Of a DNA stretch of 64,000 bases, positions 37,160 through 47,702 are shown piece by piece. The notes beneath the pieces were generated by a model that was not told where the DNA came from, searched no databases, and saw only the letters and a list, made by a program, of their open reading frames with translations. Both the position numbers and the translations under genes were made by a program. The stretch covers positions 1 to 64,000 of the forward strand of contig JAIETM010000004.1 in assembly GCA_019745155.1 (NCBI GenBank). The letters are read 5' to 3'. The stretch is from Chitinophagaceae bacterium. Its GTDB lineage: Bacteria; Bacteroidota; Bacteroidia; Chitinophagales; Chitinophagaceae. The stretch's first letter is position 1; each line of letters opens with the position of its first letter.

Positions 37160-40100
37160 TTACTGCGCCAGACTAATCCGCACCTGAACACCTGCACGGG
37201 TATTGGTAATTGGTGCAGAAGTAGAAATGTAAGGTATCGCTCTACGCTGATCGAAGAAGAACTTCAAGTTAATACGATTATTCAACACATAATCGATCGA
37301 AGGCTGGATAGTAATGACTTTCTGACCGCCTGTACCATACGCATTGCTTTGGTCTAAGCGACTATTGCTTTGCTGTTCATCGCGCATAGACAAATCTAAT
37401 TTGAAGCTCAAATCATTCTCCATGGTTTTGCCACGCATGAATGGCAACTGGAATGGCAGATGAATACCACGCTTACGCCAGCTAAATCCAAACACCCATT
37501 CTGTACTTCTGGTTTCTGCTAACTGGAAATCAACCAGACTTAAACTTAACTGTCTGCTTCGCTTATACTCGAACTTGAGGTTTAACTGATTGACAGTAGT
37601 GATATCAATACCAATCAAAGGCGCAAATGCCTCCTGCATCGACAAATTGGGTACTAAGAAATAAGGGATATAATTACCACTTACCGTATCTACAAAACCC
37701 GGCGCGCCCAAACCAAATGGATCACGGTACAACAATGCACTCGCAAAGCTATTCATGCTTAACGTGCTGTTATAGCCGTGCGATAAAGTAATCATGCTGA
37801 ACTTTTCAGCCAAAGCAGGCAACTTGGTTAGTCCTGTGTAGGTTACACGCCAGTTAGGCTTAGGCAGAACACCTTTGAAAGGATTGGTTCGAATAGTAGC
37901 ATTGTTCTGTCCAATGAGCGGAACATTGTTTGGATCCTTGCCTGTATAAGCAGCCAAGAAAGCTGGAATCAACACATCCTGAGAATAACGGCCATAACCA
38001 CGCGCATAACCATCAGACGTAAACTGTTGTGCAGGAGGCAGTGATTGCCAGTATGGATTGGTAGCGGCAATTCTTCCGGAAATAATTTGTCGGTTTTGCT
38101 CAAACTCTCTGAATGTTTGCGAAATCTCATTTGGATTCTGCTTTCTAAACAAGGTGTTCATCGCCATATAAGACACGCTAAAACCACCGGACGCAAGCGG
38201 ACTCAAATGCGCAAACTTGCCATTGCTCAATGTGTCTTTGAATAATTCAGAGTAATCCTTATTAAAAGATTTATCAAGGTTGATACTGATATTAAACTCT
38301 CGTATCGGCTCAGCTTGTGCGGTAATACTCAACCGCTGCTCAAAGTTCTGACGGAAAAGGAAGTTGAAATTACTATCACTACTCATCAAGCCCCTGCTGG
38401 CAAAATTATTCAGCATGGCTGTATCAGGTTGTTTACCGAATACATAGCTCAATCCCGGCGCCATACTGCCGAAATTATTACCCAAGATTTTCGAGCTATC
38501 CATAAAGCCCGGCAATCTGCTACGCAAATTTTCAGTGTAGCTAACATTCACATTTTTCACCATCGTCAGCAAACGACCGCCAGTACGAACAAAATCATTC
38601 ATGTCAACAGGCTCGTTTTGCTTAGATAATCTTCTTGCCAAACGCTCATCTCTTCTTTGCTGACGCCATTTACGTAATGCATCTCGGCGCGCCTTGCCTT
38701 TCAAATCTTTCACCACTTCTTCCTTCGATGGCAAACTGCTACCCAATACTGATTGCTGTATGGCTTGACCGGGTGGCGGTGGTGTTGGCTTACGCTTTCG
38801 TTTATTTTTATTGTCTTGCACATCTGCATCAGAACGAACAGGTACAGTGAAATCTTCCAAAGCACGCAACCATCTGGATTTTGCATATAATCGTCTGAAA
38901 TCAAATTCGCCTGTCAGATTATTATCCTGCCCATTTTCAATTACATTACCTAAGCTTCGTGCAATCAAGCTGGCACCAACCCAATTATACGTTGTCTTGT
39001 AGCTATAACGCGCATTCACCCAATCCACCAAAGGAATCTTGCTCAAAGGCAAAGTGTAGGTGAGATTGGCTGTCTGCTGATATAAAGTATTTCTACCACC
39101 CTTGAGGAAATTGTCACGAACAGAGTCACGTTTAGGGCCTCTATCAATTCTACCGAATGGTTCATCTACACGTGCATTATTGGTAGCCGAAAAATCAATA
39201 TTTAATGAGCGGGTTAAATCCCAGCGCATATTGTAGAAACGATCGAAGGTGAAGAACTTATCGTACGTTGTATCCACTCTTTCTACCTTACTATCGATTG
39301 TATTCACAATACGTGGTACAAACTGTCCGAACTGACGATTCACATCTGCGCGGAAACCAATTAAAGAAGGCGTAATATTAAAATTGAATTCTTTCAACCA
39401 CTTCAACCAATTGCTATTGCCTTTAATTAAATAACGCATTGGCTCAATAAACCTCGGCTGACCACTAAATGTATATCCAAGGCCTGCACGATGTCTGGTA
39501 ACTTTATTCTCGGTTACAAGCGGACTTCTTTGCTCGGTTTGTGTGAAAGAATAGCTCACATCAAAATTACTCAAACGCCAAGGCTGTGGCTTACGCGCCG
39601 ATGGTGCCAATCTAACATTGGTAAAATTGATTGTCTTAATAGTCGTTTGATCCAATGCTGTATTGCGAATAGAGTCGCGTTTATTACCTGAAGTATTCAG
39701 CTTACTCTGATACAATACATCTCGATCATAAGGATCATACTGTGGTGCGCGGATGGTTCTGTTGATACTTGCATATACAGGCAATGACAAACCCCATTTT
39801 GCTGGTGTCAATTTACCCGCATTCAAATTGGTAGCAATATCAAACTGCACTAGATTGTCACGTGCACGCTCATTCACTCTTTGTTCAATGGTACCAAAAC
39901 CTTGGGTATAGGTATTCGCAGAAACAGACAATGTACCCAAATCTGCCAAAGTCATATCTACCCTACCCAATGCAGCCCATGCGGATTTTTCATCAAGCTC
40001 AGATAAACGTAATTCGTTTACCCACATTTCCGCATACATAGGTGCTGTACTTATTGGATTGGCATTTTCAATCGCCACCAAGATACCCCTCACTTCACCA

Positions 40101-43100
40101 AGGTTGGGATTACCAAATACGGAGAATGTCTTATTACCAATTCGCTCACGATACATCGTGGTGAAAGATTGATTGGTTTGATTGCGACGTAATTTCAACT
40201 CTACCAATTCGCGCAAGCTAAAATCCAAATTGTTGACATCTGGCCATACAATATTGGCCTGACCAGCAGTATAAGTGCCCGGCGGCGTTACTTTCAATGG
40301 AATCTTGATCTCGTAATAATTATTCAGGAAGTCTTGACCCAAACGAACCACCAGATTGGCATCGCCATCACGCAAAGCTGCCTGACCAACAATAGATTCT
40401 ATGTGCGCAAACATAGAGAGCTTACCATACTGACGCATATCAAAAGGCACAGTCTTGAATACACCGCGCGCATCACCGCGTGTTAGGTTTCGTACTTGAA
40501 TACTCAATGCTTGTTCGTTCTGCAAGAGATTCACACCGTTATTGCTCAGTTGCTGCACACGTTCAATACCGGGAGGAATTACATAGTTCACCGGCTGACG
40601 TGCACTATTCTCTTCCAAGTTCACAGCCAAAGTGTTGAAAGTAGTTGGCGAGTTATTCGGCAGCTTGATATAATTACCTGCTGTATCTAAGTTGTAGGTG
40701 AATTGCCGCCATTGGTTACGCACCAGATCCATCTTCACAAAACGAAGCACAACAGAATCTTCAAAATCGGTCATATACCAACGCATGAAGCGTATAGATT
40801 TAAAGTCGGGAATATTCCCAACTTTTCTACTGTAATCACGAATAGGCACACGGAACAAATACCAATTCTCAGTTCTGCGAATTCCATCTGCAGAATTCAC
40901 GGTAACCGTTCTTCTATCCGTGATGTATTTATTACTACCCACATTCATGTTAGGGAACAAATCAATCTGGTATTCATAATACTCTTCTGATTCATTCAAA
41001 GTATTATCCCTGTTCAAATCTTCATTATCCGGATACAAAGTTGCTGCAGGCGTAAACTGTCCGCCAGTAGTAGCGAGAGGCGAGTTGCCTTGTGGATTAT
41101 TGAAATTCTTATAACGTCCCAGAATACCCGTAGCACTTGCATCATAACTCGCATCCCTGAACCATACATAGTTATCATCAGATGGATCATTCAATGCACG
41201 ACGATAGATAAAGGAGTTGGTGCCGAAGTTTTGTGCAAGACGATTTAGATAGTTCTGTCGCTTTCTTCTTTCAGCAGCATCATCTACGCCATCCAAACCA
41301 ACATCCTGAAATGGTCTATCAGCTGGATCATTACTAAAGGCTTGCGTAATCTGAATGGGGTTCACCGGTGCCTTACCCCATGCATTACTACTGTCAACCG
41401 CTGCGGGTATCGTAGGCGTATTCAATCCATTCTCATAAAACCTTCTACCATCTTTCAGGATGTCTTCACTGATATTACCCAGGTTCAAGAATAATTTACC
41501 ACCGCGACTATTGGTGTTTCGAATAAATGGATCCTGAATCCAGAACTCCACGAATTCGATATTGCCTGTTTCAAAATCTGTTTGATCCAATGCACGCATG
41601 ATACCACCCCAACGAGCTGCAGGGTTAGTTAGATGACCACTATCTGTAATTTGTCCGATTCTGTTTTCAAAATTGTATGGCCCTTTATTGCGTGGATAGA
41701 AAGCCATGTCAAAAGTGAAAGCCTGTATATCCGTAATATTGGTTGTACGCTGCGGAAATAATTCATTGGTGAATACCTGACGTACGCGAGGATCACTTAA
41801 CTCAGATAAGTTTCTACGCAATGGGTTATTCGGACTATTTCTATCCTGCAGGTTAGGCTCAATTTGATACCAAGCCAGCTTTGCTCTGTTTTTATTGTAG
41901 TCAACAGAATCTGTCAAAATTGCTTCAGGAAACTTAGGATTACCTTGTGGTGTAGATGCCAGGTTCCAAGCAACAAAAGGAAAACGCAAATCAATATTGT
42001 TACGCGTGCCTTCAAAATCATCCAAATAAATCAAGCCCTGTTCAGCACGACCAATTTGCGGTGGGTGACCGGGCTTCAACAAAGCTGCTTCACCATAAGC
42101 AGTGATATTAGAAGGTGCTTTGGTAGAATAGAAAGGCAGTTTATTCAACGCACGTGTTAAGCCAGGCAAATCTGAACGATAACTAAAATCCAAACCAAAC
42201 ATGGTGTTGCGGATAGGATCATCACCATAATTCATTTTGGTAAAGAAAGGACGCTCGCCCAATCTTACTGTAGAAAAGCCCAGCGCTAGTTTTTTATTGG
42301 CGAGATAATCTAATCGTAAACCAGTAAATCCTCTTTGTTGCAAACCAAAGCCTGCATTGTTTTCAAAAGATACTTGCACAGGAATACCGGATGACAAAAT
42401 ACCCTGATTCAAAATCTTTACACTACCCAGGTTATAATCTATTACATAGTCGGCACCCTCGCGCAATAGTTGTCCGCCTGCAGACACGGTTACTGATCCT
42501 CGAGGGATATTGAATGTGTTCAAGAAAATTTCAGAACCACCCGTTCCTTTTGCCTGACCTTGCATCACAAAACGATTCACATTGGCATAGGTCTGCGCAA
42601 TGGCTTTGATAGAATCGTACAACTGATAGTAAATATATTTCTGCTTCAATGCAGTGGCTTGTCCGTTATACGCCAGTCGATCCAAATCTCTACCAAAAGG
42701 CTCCAAAACCGGGAAGACAATACGACCTTGCTGCGGCAAAATGGTGAAGCCTTCAATCCAATCGAATACACCATCGGGCTGTGGATCATTTCGATTGTTG
42801 AGTCGGTCTAAATTCAAAATACGCAACAAAGGCTGGCCTTCTACAGTTGGCGCTGTTTCAGGCAAATATCTTTTCAAACCACCGCTAGGCTCTTCATACA
42901 AAACATTCAATTTGAAATCTTCACGCTGAATTCCACCAAACAAATCAAGCGTGTACACATTCTTCATCATCAAACCCCAGATAGGCAATGTAGGTCTTTG
43001 CGAAGTAGCTTTCAATAATTTCAGGAACAATACTTTCTGTACACCTTGTGTAGAATCCAATCCTACATCTTGCGCAAATTCACCTACTTGGTAAACACGG

Positions 43101-44476
43101 CCATTGAATGTGTATTGAAATGCCACACCCAATACTTCATCTGGCTGCAGCTGAGTATTTAATGACAGGAAACCAATCTGCGGATTGAAATAATATTCGT
43201 TGGGTGATAATTTTCTTGCGAAAGTTTTTTCGAAATCTTCAACTGGGCGCAAACCTTTTGCCAATAATTGACTAGTGATTTGTACCGGATTCCTGTTCGC
43301 AGGATTCGCTGTGAGATAGGCATATAAATCGTTCGCACGGTTATCCGGCAAAGGATTATTACTTAATGGATTTACCACACCTGTTCTATATGGATTGGTT
43401 TCCGCCAAATCCATCAAGCCCACAACATCACGCGATTCTGTTGTAGCCCCTGTTCTATTCGTTACCCAAACATCCATACGCAAGATCTGCACCTGACTGT
43501 TTACAATCGGCAGTTGCGACATGGCTTTATTGTAATTATTACGGAAGTATTGAGCTAAGAGAAAGTGTTTATTCTCTTCATAATCATCCAGTTTCTTTTG
43601 AAAGGTATTGGTAGAAGCACCGCCTTGCAAGGCAACAGATTGTCTTTGTGAACGCTGATTGGCAATAGCAGCTGTTACAAAGAGTTTACCAAACTGCAAT
43701 TGCGTTTTGATACCAAAGAGGTTTTGCGCACCGGGAATCAATGTTCCTTTTGATTGAAAAGAAATATTGCCCGCTTCAATACTCTTGATCATTTCATCAT
43801 CCATGCCCTTATAATCCAGCTTGATCTGGTTATCGAAATTCAGGTTGGACAATGTGTTGTAATTGATAGGAAAACGCAGCTTATCACCAATGCTGGCATT
43901 CACGCCCAGATTGGCATTCATATCGAAATCAAAACCACCATTACGTCTGGCTCTTTCGGCCAATGTGGGGTTCTTGATGTTTTGTCCCTGATAACCTGCC
44001 AGGATATTCACTTCACCCTGCGGGCGAATATCTACTTTCAAACCGTTGGGACCTAGGCCAAACATCCTGTCGAACAACTGATCATACACTTTCAGCTTAG
44101 GTCTGGCAGCTTTTTTATTCAGCAGCGTTAACGCATCTGACCGTTTGCGGAAATAATCTACTTCTGCTTGTCTACTTTGTTGTTGATAGAATTGCTGAAA
44201 ACTCATCGGCACCGGCTTGCGATACAAACGGCTGCCAATTTTTTCTTCTACATAATAAGTCTTGGTCTTGGGATCGTATTTCACTTCACGCTTGAGGTAA
44301 AGCGAATCATTAAAGTCGAAAGCATGGCTTTTGGGCGCGTTAAACTGATCAGCTCTTCTGTCATTGATGGGGAAACGCAAAGAATCTTTCTGCTGTGCAA
44401 ACAACACACTGTTGCAACAACAAAACAAGATGATGATGTAGCCCGGAAGCGAATATTTCCTACGCGAAAAAAACAA
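37160..44476 (-). CDS. sprA: SprA, type IX secretion outer-membrane translocon
   Basis: The 2438-residue giant is the T9SS translocon, a very large (36-strand) outer-membrane barrel that exports gliding and secreted proteins. Family signatures include DIRPQGEVNILAGYQGQ, GFDFDMNANLGVNASIGDK and LDYKGMDDEMIKSIEAGN near the N-terminus and the repeated barrel strands further on. The signal peptide (YIIILFCCCNSVLFAQQ) follows a basic start. The only reachable start is the TTG at 44474-44476: an in-frame stop lies two codons upstream and no ATG occurs before the signal peptide. The gene follows ruvA by 37 bases on the same strand, an arrangement conserved in Bacteroidota. Confidence 0.97.
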   Translation of the reverse strand: MFFSRRKYSLPGYIIILFCCCNSVLFAQQKDSLRFPINDRRADQFNAPKSHAFDFNDSLYLKREVKYDPKTKTYYVEEKIGSRLYRKPVPMSFQQFYQQQSRQAEVDYFRKRSDALTLLNKKAARPKLKVYDQLFDRMFGLGPNGLKVDIRPQGEVNILAGYQGQNIKNPTLAERARRNGGFDFDMNANLGVNASIGDKLRFPINYNTLSNLNFDNQIKLDYKGMDDEMIKSIEAGNISFQSKGTLIPGAQNLFGIKTQLQFGKLFVTAAIANQRSQRQSVALQGGASTNTFQKKLDDYEENKHFLLAQYFRNNYNKAMSQLPIVNSQVQILRMDVWVTNRTGATTESRDVVGLMDLAETNPYRTGVVNPLSNNPLPDNRANDLYAYLTANPANRNPVQITSQLLAKGLRPVEDFEKTFARKLSPNEYYFNPQIGFLSLNTQLQPDEVLGVAFQYTFNGRVYQVGEFAQDVGLDSTQGVQKVLFLKLLKATSQRPTLPIWGLMMKNVYTLDLFGGIQREDFKLNVLYEEPSGGLKRYLPETAPTVEGQPLLRILNLDRLNNRNDPQPDGVFDWIEGFTILPQQGRIVFPVLEPFGRDLDRLAYNGQATALKQKYIYYQLYDSIKAIAQTYANVNRFVMQGQAKGTGGSEIFLNTFNIPRGSVTVSAGGQLLREGADYVIDYNLGSVKILNQGILSSGIPVQVSFENNAGFGLQQRGFTGLRLDYLANKKLALGFSTVRLGERPFFTKMNYGDDPIRNTMFGLDFSYRSDLPGLTRALNKLPFYSTKAPSNITAYGEAALLKPGHPPQIGRAEQGLIYLDDFEGTRNNIDLRFPFVAWNLASTPQGNPKFPEAILTDSVDYNKNRAKLAWYQIEPNLQDRNSPNNPLRRNLSELSDPRVRQVFTNELFPQRTTNITDIQAFTFDMAFYPRNKGPYNFENRIGQITDSGHLTNPAARWGGIMRALDQTDFETGNIEFVEFWIQDPFIRNTNSRGGKLFLNLGNISEDILKDGRRFYENGLNTPTIPAAVDSSNAWGKAPVNPIQITQAFSNDPADRPFQDVGLDGVDDAAERRKRQNYLNRLAQNFGTNSFIYRRALNDPSDDNYVWFRDASYDASATGILGRYKNFNNPQGNSPLATTGGQFTPAATLYPDNEDLNRDNTLNESEEYYEYQIDLFPNMNVGSNKYITDRRTVTVNSADGIRRTENWYLFRVPIRDYSRKVGNIPDFKSIRFMRWYMTDFEDSVVLRFVKMDLVRNQWRQFTYNLDTAGNYIKLPNNSPTTFNTLAVNLEENSARQPVNYVIPPGIERVQQLSNNGVNLLQNEQALSIQVRNLTRGDARGVFKTVPFDMRQYGKLSMFAHIESIVGQAALRDGDANLVVRLGQDFLNNYYEIKIPLKVTPPGTYTAGQANIVWPDVNNLDFSLRELVELKLRRNQTNQSFTTMYRERIGNKTFSVFGNPNLGEVRGILVAIENANPISTAPMYAEMWVNELRLSELDEKSAWAALGRVDMTLADLGTLSVSANTYTQGFGTIEQRVNERARDNLVQFDIATNLNAGKLTPAKWGLSLPVYASINRTIRAPQYDPYDRDVLYQSKLNTSGNKRDSIRNTALDQTTIKTINFTNVRLAPSARKPQPWRLSNFDVSYSFTQTEQRSPLVTENKVTRHRAGLGYTFSGQPRFIEPMRYLIKGNSNWLKWLKEFNFNITPSLIGFRADVNRQFGQFVPRIVNTIDSKVERVDTTYDKFFTFDRFYNMRWDLTRSLNIDFSATNNARVDEPFGRIDRGPKRDSVRDNFLKGGRNTLYQQTANLTYTLPLSKIPLVDWVNARYSYKTTYNWVGASLIARSLGNVIENGQDNNLTGEFDFRRLYAKSRWLRALEDFTVPVRSDADVQDNKNKRKRKPTPPPPGQAIQQSVLGSSLPSKEEVVKDLKGKARRDALRKWRQQRRDERLARRLSKQNEPVDMNDFVRTGGRLLTMVKNVNVSYTENLRSRLPGFMDSSKILGNNFGSMAPGLSYVFGKQPDTAMLNNFASRGLMSSDSNFNFLFRQNFEQRLSITAQAEPIREFNISINLDKSFNKDYSELFKDTLSNGKFAHLSPLASGGFSVSYMAMNTLFRKQNPNEISQTFREFEQNRQIISGRIAATNPYWQSLPPAQQFTSDGYARGYGRYSQDVLIPAFLAAYTGKDPNNVPLIGQNNATIRTNPFKGVLPKPNWRVTYTGLTKLPALAEKFSMITLSHGYNSTLSMNSFASALLYRDPFGLGAPGFVDTVSGNYIPYFLVPNLSMQEAFAPLIGIDITTVNQLNLKFEYKRSRQLSLSLVDFQLAETRSTEWVFGFSWRKRGIHLPFQLPFMRGKTMENDLSFKLDLSMRDEQQSNSRLDQSNAYGTGGQKVITIQPSIDYVLNNRINLKFFFDQRRAIPYISTSAPITNTRAGVQVRISLAQ

Positions 44477-44513
44477 TAGTTAGTCTACTTGGTCAGGTAA
44501 CGTTGCAGCGATA

Positions 44514-45104
44514 TCAAATATTTTTAAGTGACTGTTTAATAATGTCTTCTAAAGTTACGTCGGTATTCAGAGATTTCAGTGTTTTTTGTACAGCCGCTTC
44601 TGCCGCATTGCGGGCAATGCCCAAAGCCACCAGCGCCTGAATGGCATCCTGACCGGGCAGCTGTGCAACTGCACCTGTGGCACTCAGCGCCTTATCGCCC
44701 ATGTGCTTACCTACTTTATCGCGTAGCTCCACCACCAATCTTTCGGCAGATTTCTTACCAATACCCTTAATTTTCTCCAATTGAGCCGTATTGCCTTGCG
44801 CTATTGCTTGAATAATCTCCTCAGGCTTCATGCCAGACAGCATCATTCTAGCCGTAGAAGCGCCTACCCCAGAAACACTGATGAGCAACAAAAACAGGTC
44901 TTTTTCAGCTGTATCAGCAAAGCCAAATAAGGTCTGGGCGTTCTCAGTTATGTGCAAGTAGGTGAATAACAGGCCAGTGTCTTTCTGACTAATGGCCGAG
45001 TAAGTATGCAGGCTGATCTGAAGATCATACCCTACTCCATTGACGTCTACTACTACTCTGGCCGGTGTTTTTACTGCAAAATGGCCTCTAACAAAAGCGA
45101 TCAT
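44514..45104 (-). CDS. ruvA: Holliday junction branch migration protein RuvA
   Basis: The 196-residue protein has the three RuvA domains: an N-terminal OB fold (MIAFVRGHFAVKTPARVVVDVNGVGYDLQ begins it), two helix-hairpin-helix motifs (VSGVGASTARMML and IKGIGKKSAERLVVELRDK) and a C-terminal three-helix domain that contacts RuvB (QDAIQALVALGIARNAAEAAVQ). It binds Holliday junctions as a tetramer and guides the RuvB motor. It is upstream of sprA with 37 bases between them. TACTTTTA, a near-consensus -7 box, ends 6 bases before the ATG. Confidence 0.97.
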   Translation of the reverse strand: MIAFVRGHFAVKTPARVVVDVNGVGYDLQISLHTYSAISQKDTGLLFTYLHITENAQTLFGFADTAEKDLFLLLISVSGVGASTARMMLSGMKPEEIIQAIAQGNTAQLEKIKGIGKKSAERLVVELRDKVGKHMGDKALSATGAVAQLPGQDAIQALVALGIARNAAEAAVQKTLKSLNTDVTLEDIIKQSLKNI

Positions 45105-45224
45105 AGGCCTTAAAAGTACATGGAAATCATGAAGTAAGCATGTTTTGACTAACCCGCGTTAGCTTATTTGCCCTTTCTACCTATCTAAAAAGGGTTAAGT
45201 TTGCGCCCTCAAAGTAAACTCCGT

Positions 45225-46211
45225 ATGAGCACCAGAGCAGCCATCACCGCAGTAGGCGGATATGTTCCTGAAACCAAACTCACCAATTTCGATTTGGAGA
45301 AAATGGTGGATACCAACGATGAGTGGATTAGAACCAGAACTGGTATTGAGGAACGCCGCATTCTGAAAGAGCCAGGTAAAGCCAGCAGTGATATGGCCGT
45401 ACCCGCTATTCAGGAAATCCTGCGCAAGAAGAATATGGATGCTACAGAAATTGACTGCATCATTTGTGCGACTGTTACGCCGGATATGGTGTTTCCTGCT
45501 ACTGCAAATATTATTGCAGATAAGATTGGCGCAACCAATGCCTGGGGCTATGATATGAGCGCTGCCTGCAGCGGATTCTTGTTTGCGTTGACTACCGGCG
45601 CCATGTACATTGAAAGTGGCCGCTTCAAGAAAGTGATTGTGGTGGGCGTTGACAAAATGAGTGCCATAATTGATTATACCGACCGTGCCACTTGCATCAT
45701 TTTTGGTGATGGCGCCGGCGCTGTTTTGCTAGAACCTAATCAGGAAGAAGTGGGCGTATTGGATAGTATTCTGCGCAGCGATGGTAGTGGTAGACAGTAC
45801 TTGCACATGAAAGCAGGTGGATCACTGAAACCTGCCACGATGGAAACCGTATTGGCAAAAGAACACTTTGCGTATCAAGAAGGTCAGGCTGTATTCAAGT
45901 TTGCTGTAAAAGGCATGGCCGATGTAAGCGCTGAATTGTTAGAACGCAATGGTCTTACTGGTGAAGACATCGCTTGGTTGGTACCGCATCAGGCCAACCT
46001 CCGCATTATTGATGCAACCGCCAACCGGATGGGCTTACCCAAAGAGAAAGTGATGATCAATATTCATCGCTATGGCAATACCACTGCAGCAACTATTCCA
46101 CTTTGTTTATGGGAGTGGGAAAGCCAACTGAAGAAGGGCGACAACATCGTACTTGCAGCATTCGGCGGCGGCTTTACTTGGGGCGCTACTTGGGTGAAGT
46201 GGGCGTATTAA
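45225..46211 (+). CDS. fabH: Beta-ketoacyl-ACP synthase III
   Basis: The 328-residue thiolase-fold enzyme condenses acetyl-CoA with malonyl-ACP to start fatty acid synthesis. The catalytic triad is visible: Cys115 in [11 protein letters not shown], His in [10 protein letters not shown] and Asn in [19 protein letters not shown] and [11 protein letters not shown] are also typical. The ATG at 45225 is preferred over a TTG at 45201, because TAAGTTTG at 45196-45203, an exact -7 box, overlaps that codon. The gene is monocistronic, divergent from ruvA and followed by a hairpin terminator. Confidence 0.94.
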   Translation: MSTRAAITAVGGYVPETKLTNFDLEKMVDTNDEWIRTRTGIEERRILKEPGKASSDMAVPAIQEILRKKNMDATEIDCIICATVTPDMVFPATANIIADKIGATNAWGYDMSAACSGFLFALTTGAMYIESGRFKKVIVVGVDKMSAIIDYTDRATCIIFGDGAGAVLLEPNQEEVGVLDSILRSDGSGRQYLHMKAGGSLKPATMETVLAKEHFAYQEGQAVFKFAVKGMADVSAELLERNGLTGEDIAWLVPHQANLRIIDATANRMGLPKEKVMINIHRYGNTTAATIPLCLWEWESQLKKGDNIVLAAFGGGFTWGATWVKWAY

Positions 46212-46248
46212 CGATTGCTAATTTTCTATTTGAGATTTGAGATTGGGT

Positions 46249-46287
46249 AGTACGCTCTAAGTCAATATTTTGCTAGAGTACTTTTTG
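46249..46287 (+). terminator. Probable terminator of fabH
   Basis: AGTACGCTCTA (46249-46259) and TAGAGTACT (46274-46282) form a stem with a two-base bulge, followed by a T-rich tract that is also the start of a degenerate TTTTGACTTTTG-like spacer repeat. Confidence 0.6.
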
Positions 46288-46309
46288 CTTTTGACTTTTG
46301 ACTTTTTAC

Positions 46310-47698
46310 TTATGCAAAAGCTTTTTTGCTTTTGACTATCAAGCGCAACGGTTTTTTCCCCTTAATAATAATGGCCGTATTAACGGATGGCTCTTTTTTG
46401 TAGGGCGACGCAAAGGAGAAATTACTCAAGAGCTCAGCCATGATCATGTGCATTTGAATATTGGCAAAGCCTTGCCCTATGCACGTTCGCTTACCCTGAC
46501 CAAATGGGATATACACAAACGCCTTTCCCTGCAACTGTTGTTTCTCGAAATTATCTGGTGAGAATTGTTGAGGATTGCTCCAATAGTCTTTATGCTGATG
46601 CGTTACAAAAGGTGTAATCATCACGATAGAGCCCTTTCTAATCTTATACCCTTCAATAATATCATCCTCCATACATTGGCGCATGTAAAACCAAACCGGC
46701 GGATACAAACGCATGGCTTCTTTCATGCACAATTTCAAATAGGGTAAATCCCGTTGCTGCCAATCTTCCACACGCGCCACTTTATTGGCATCAAGCTCCT
46801 GATGAATCTTTTCTTGTTCACTTGGATGTTTGGCAATGCAATACAATGACCAACACAAAGCAGCTGCAGTTGTTTCAAAACCTGCAAACAAGAAATTCAT
46901 AATGGTATCCCTATAATCCTTGTACGTAATCGTTTTGTTGGCATAGGCTTCGTTCAAAACAGTCGTTAATGCACCCGGCGACAATTCTTTATTGATTAAT
47001 TGATGAATCATCGCATCAACCAATTGCTCCAGATAACGAATATCTTTTAGCTCAGCTTCTGTATTCTTTTTACCGACCAAGGCATTGACAAATAGTTGCA
47101 TAAATTTCTTGATGGCAGTATTGAAGCTAACTGCATGCATCACTTGTTGAAATGCATCAAAAATGGGATCGTTATCAAAATATTTGTCCGCTACAAATTG
47201 GGTACGGAATAAAATATTGTAGGCACTTTTATGAATACTCGACTCAATGTCTATTACTGGGTTCTTGGCACTTTGGATTCGCCATTGTGCCACCATCAAA
47301 GCAACTTCTTCTGCAACAGCGGTATAATGTTTTGCTAATGCATCAGGCGCAAACAGCGGCTTCACCAATTCATGTTGCTGTTGCCAATCAAGACCATCAC
47401 TTAAAAAAATACCATTACCTAGAAAATAATCCACTGCGCTGAGATCCTTTATCTCACGCACCACTTCACCTCTGGAATAATTCTGCACATTGTCTTTCAG
47501 GACATGCTTGATATAGTTTGGGTGGCTAATCAGCACGACTGGCTTATAAGGCTTTTTGTTGAAATAGTTGATATCACTAAACGCAACGATATCACCATAA
47601 TTCGCAGCTATTTGCTGTAAAGCTGAAATCGGGTGCTTTACAAAAGCCAACAAATATTTTGGGATGTGTAGTGTCGGTATAATGGGAATTTTAGGCAC
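46310..47698 (-). CDS. Cytochrome P450
   Basis: The 462-residue monooxygenase has all P450 landmarks: the I-helix oxygen-activating motif FAGFETTAA, the ExxR pair in KEAMRLYPP, and the heme loop FGQGKRTCIG with the axial Cys406. The substrate is unknown, but the length and pattern resemble bacterial class I/CYP110-like fatty-acid or terpene hydroxylases. The gene starts 4 bases after the stop of the E2-like gene, so the two are co-transcribed and may act in one pathway. Its last codons (coding VKSKKAFA) consist of the same TTTTGCTTTTGAC-type repeat as the adjoining spacer. Confidence 0.93.
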   Translation of the reverse strand: MPKIPIIPTLHIPKYLLAFVKHPISALQQIAANYGDIVAFSDINYFNKKPYKPVVLISHPNYIKHVLKDNVQNYSRGEVVREIKDLSAVDYFLGNGIFLSDGLDWQQQHELVKPLFAPDALAKHYTAVAEEVALMVAQWRIQSAKNPVIDIESSIHKSAYNILFRTQFVADKYFDNDPIFDAFQQVMHAVSFNTAIKKFMQLFVNALVGKKNTEAELKDIRYLEQLVDAMIHQLINKELSPGALTTVLNEAYANKTITYKDYRDTIMNFLFAGFETTAAALCWSLYCIAKHPSEQEKIHQELDANKVARVEDWQQRDLPYLKLCMKEAMRLYPPVWFYMRQCMEDDIIEGYKIRKGSIVMITPFVTHQHKDYWSNPQQFSPDNFEKQQLQGKAFVYIPFGQGKRTCIGQGFANIQMHMIMAELLSNFSFASPYKKEPSVNTAIIIKGKKPLRLIVKSKKAFA

Positions 47699-47702
47699 TC
47701 AA

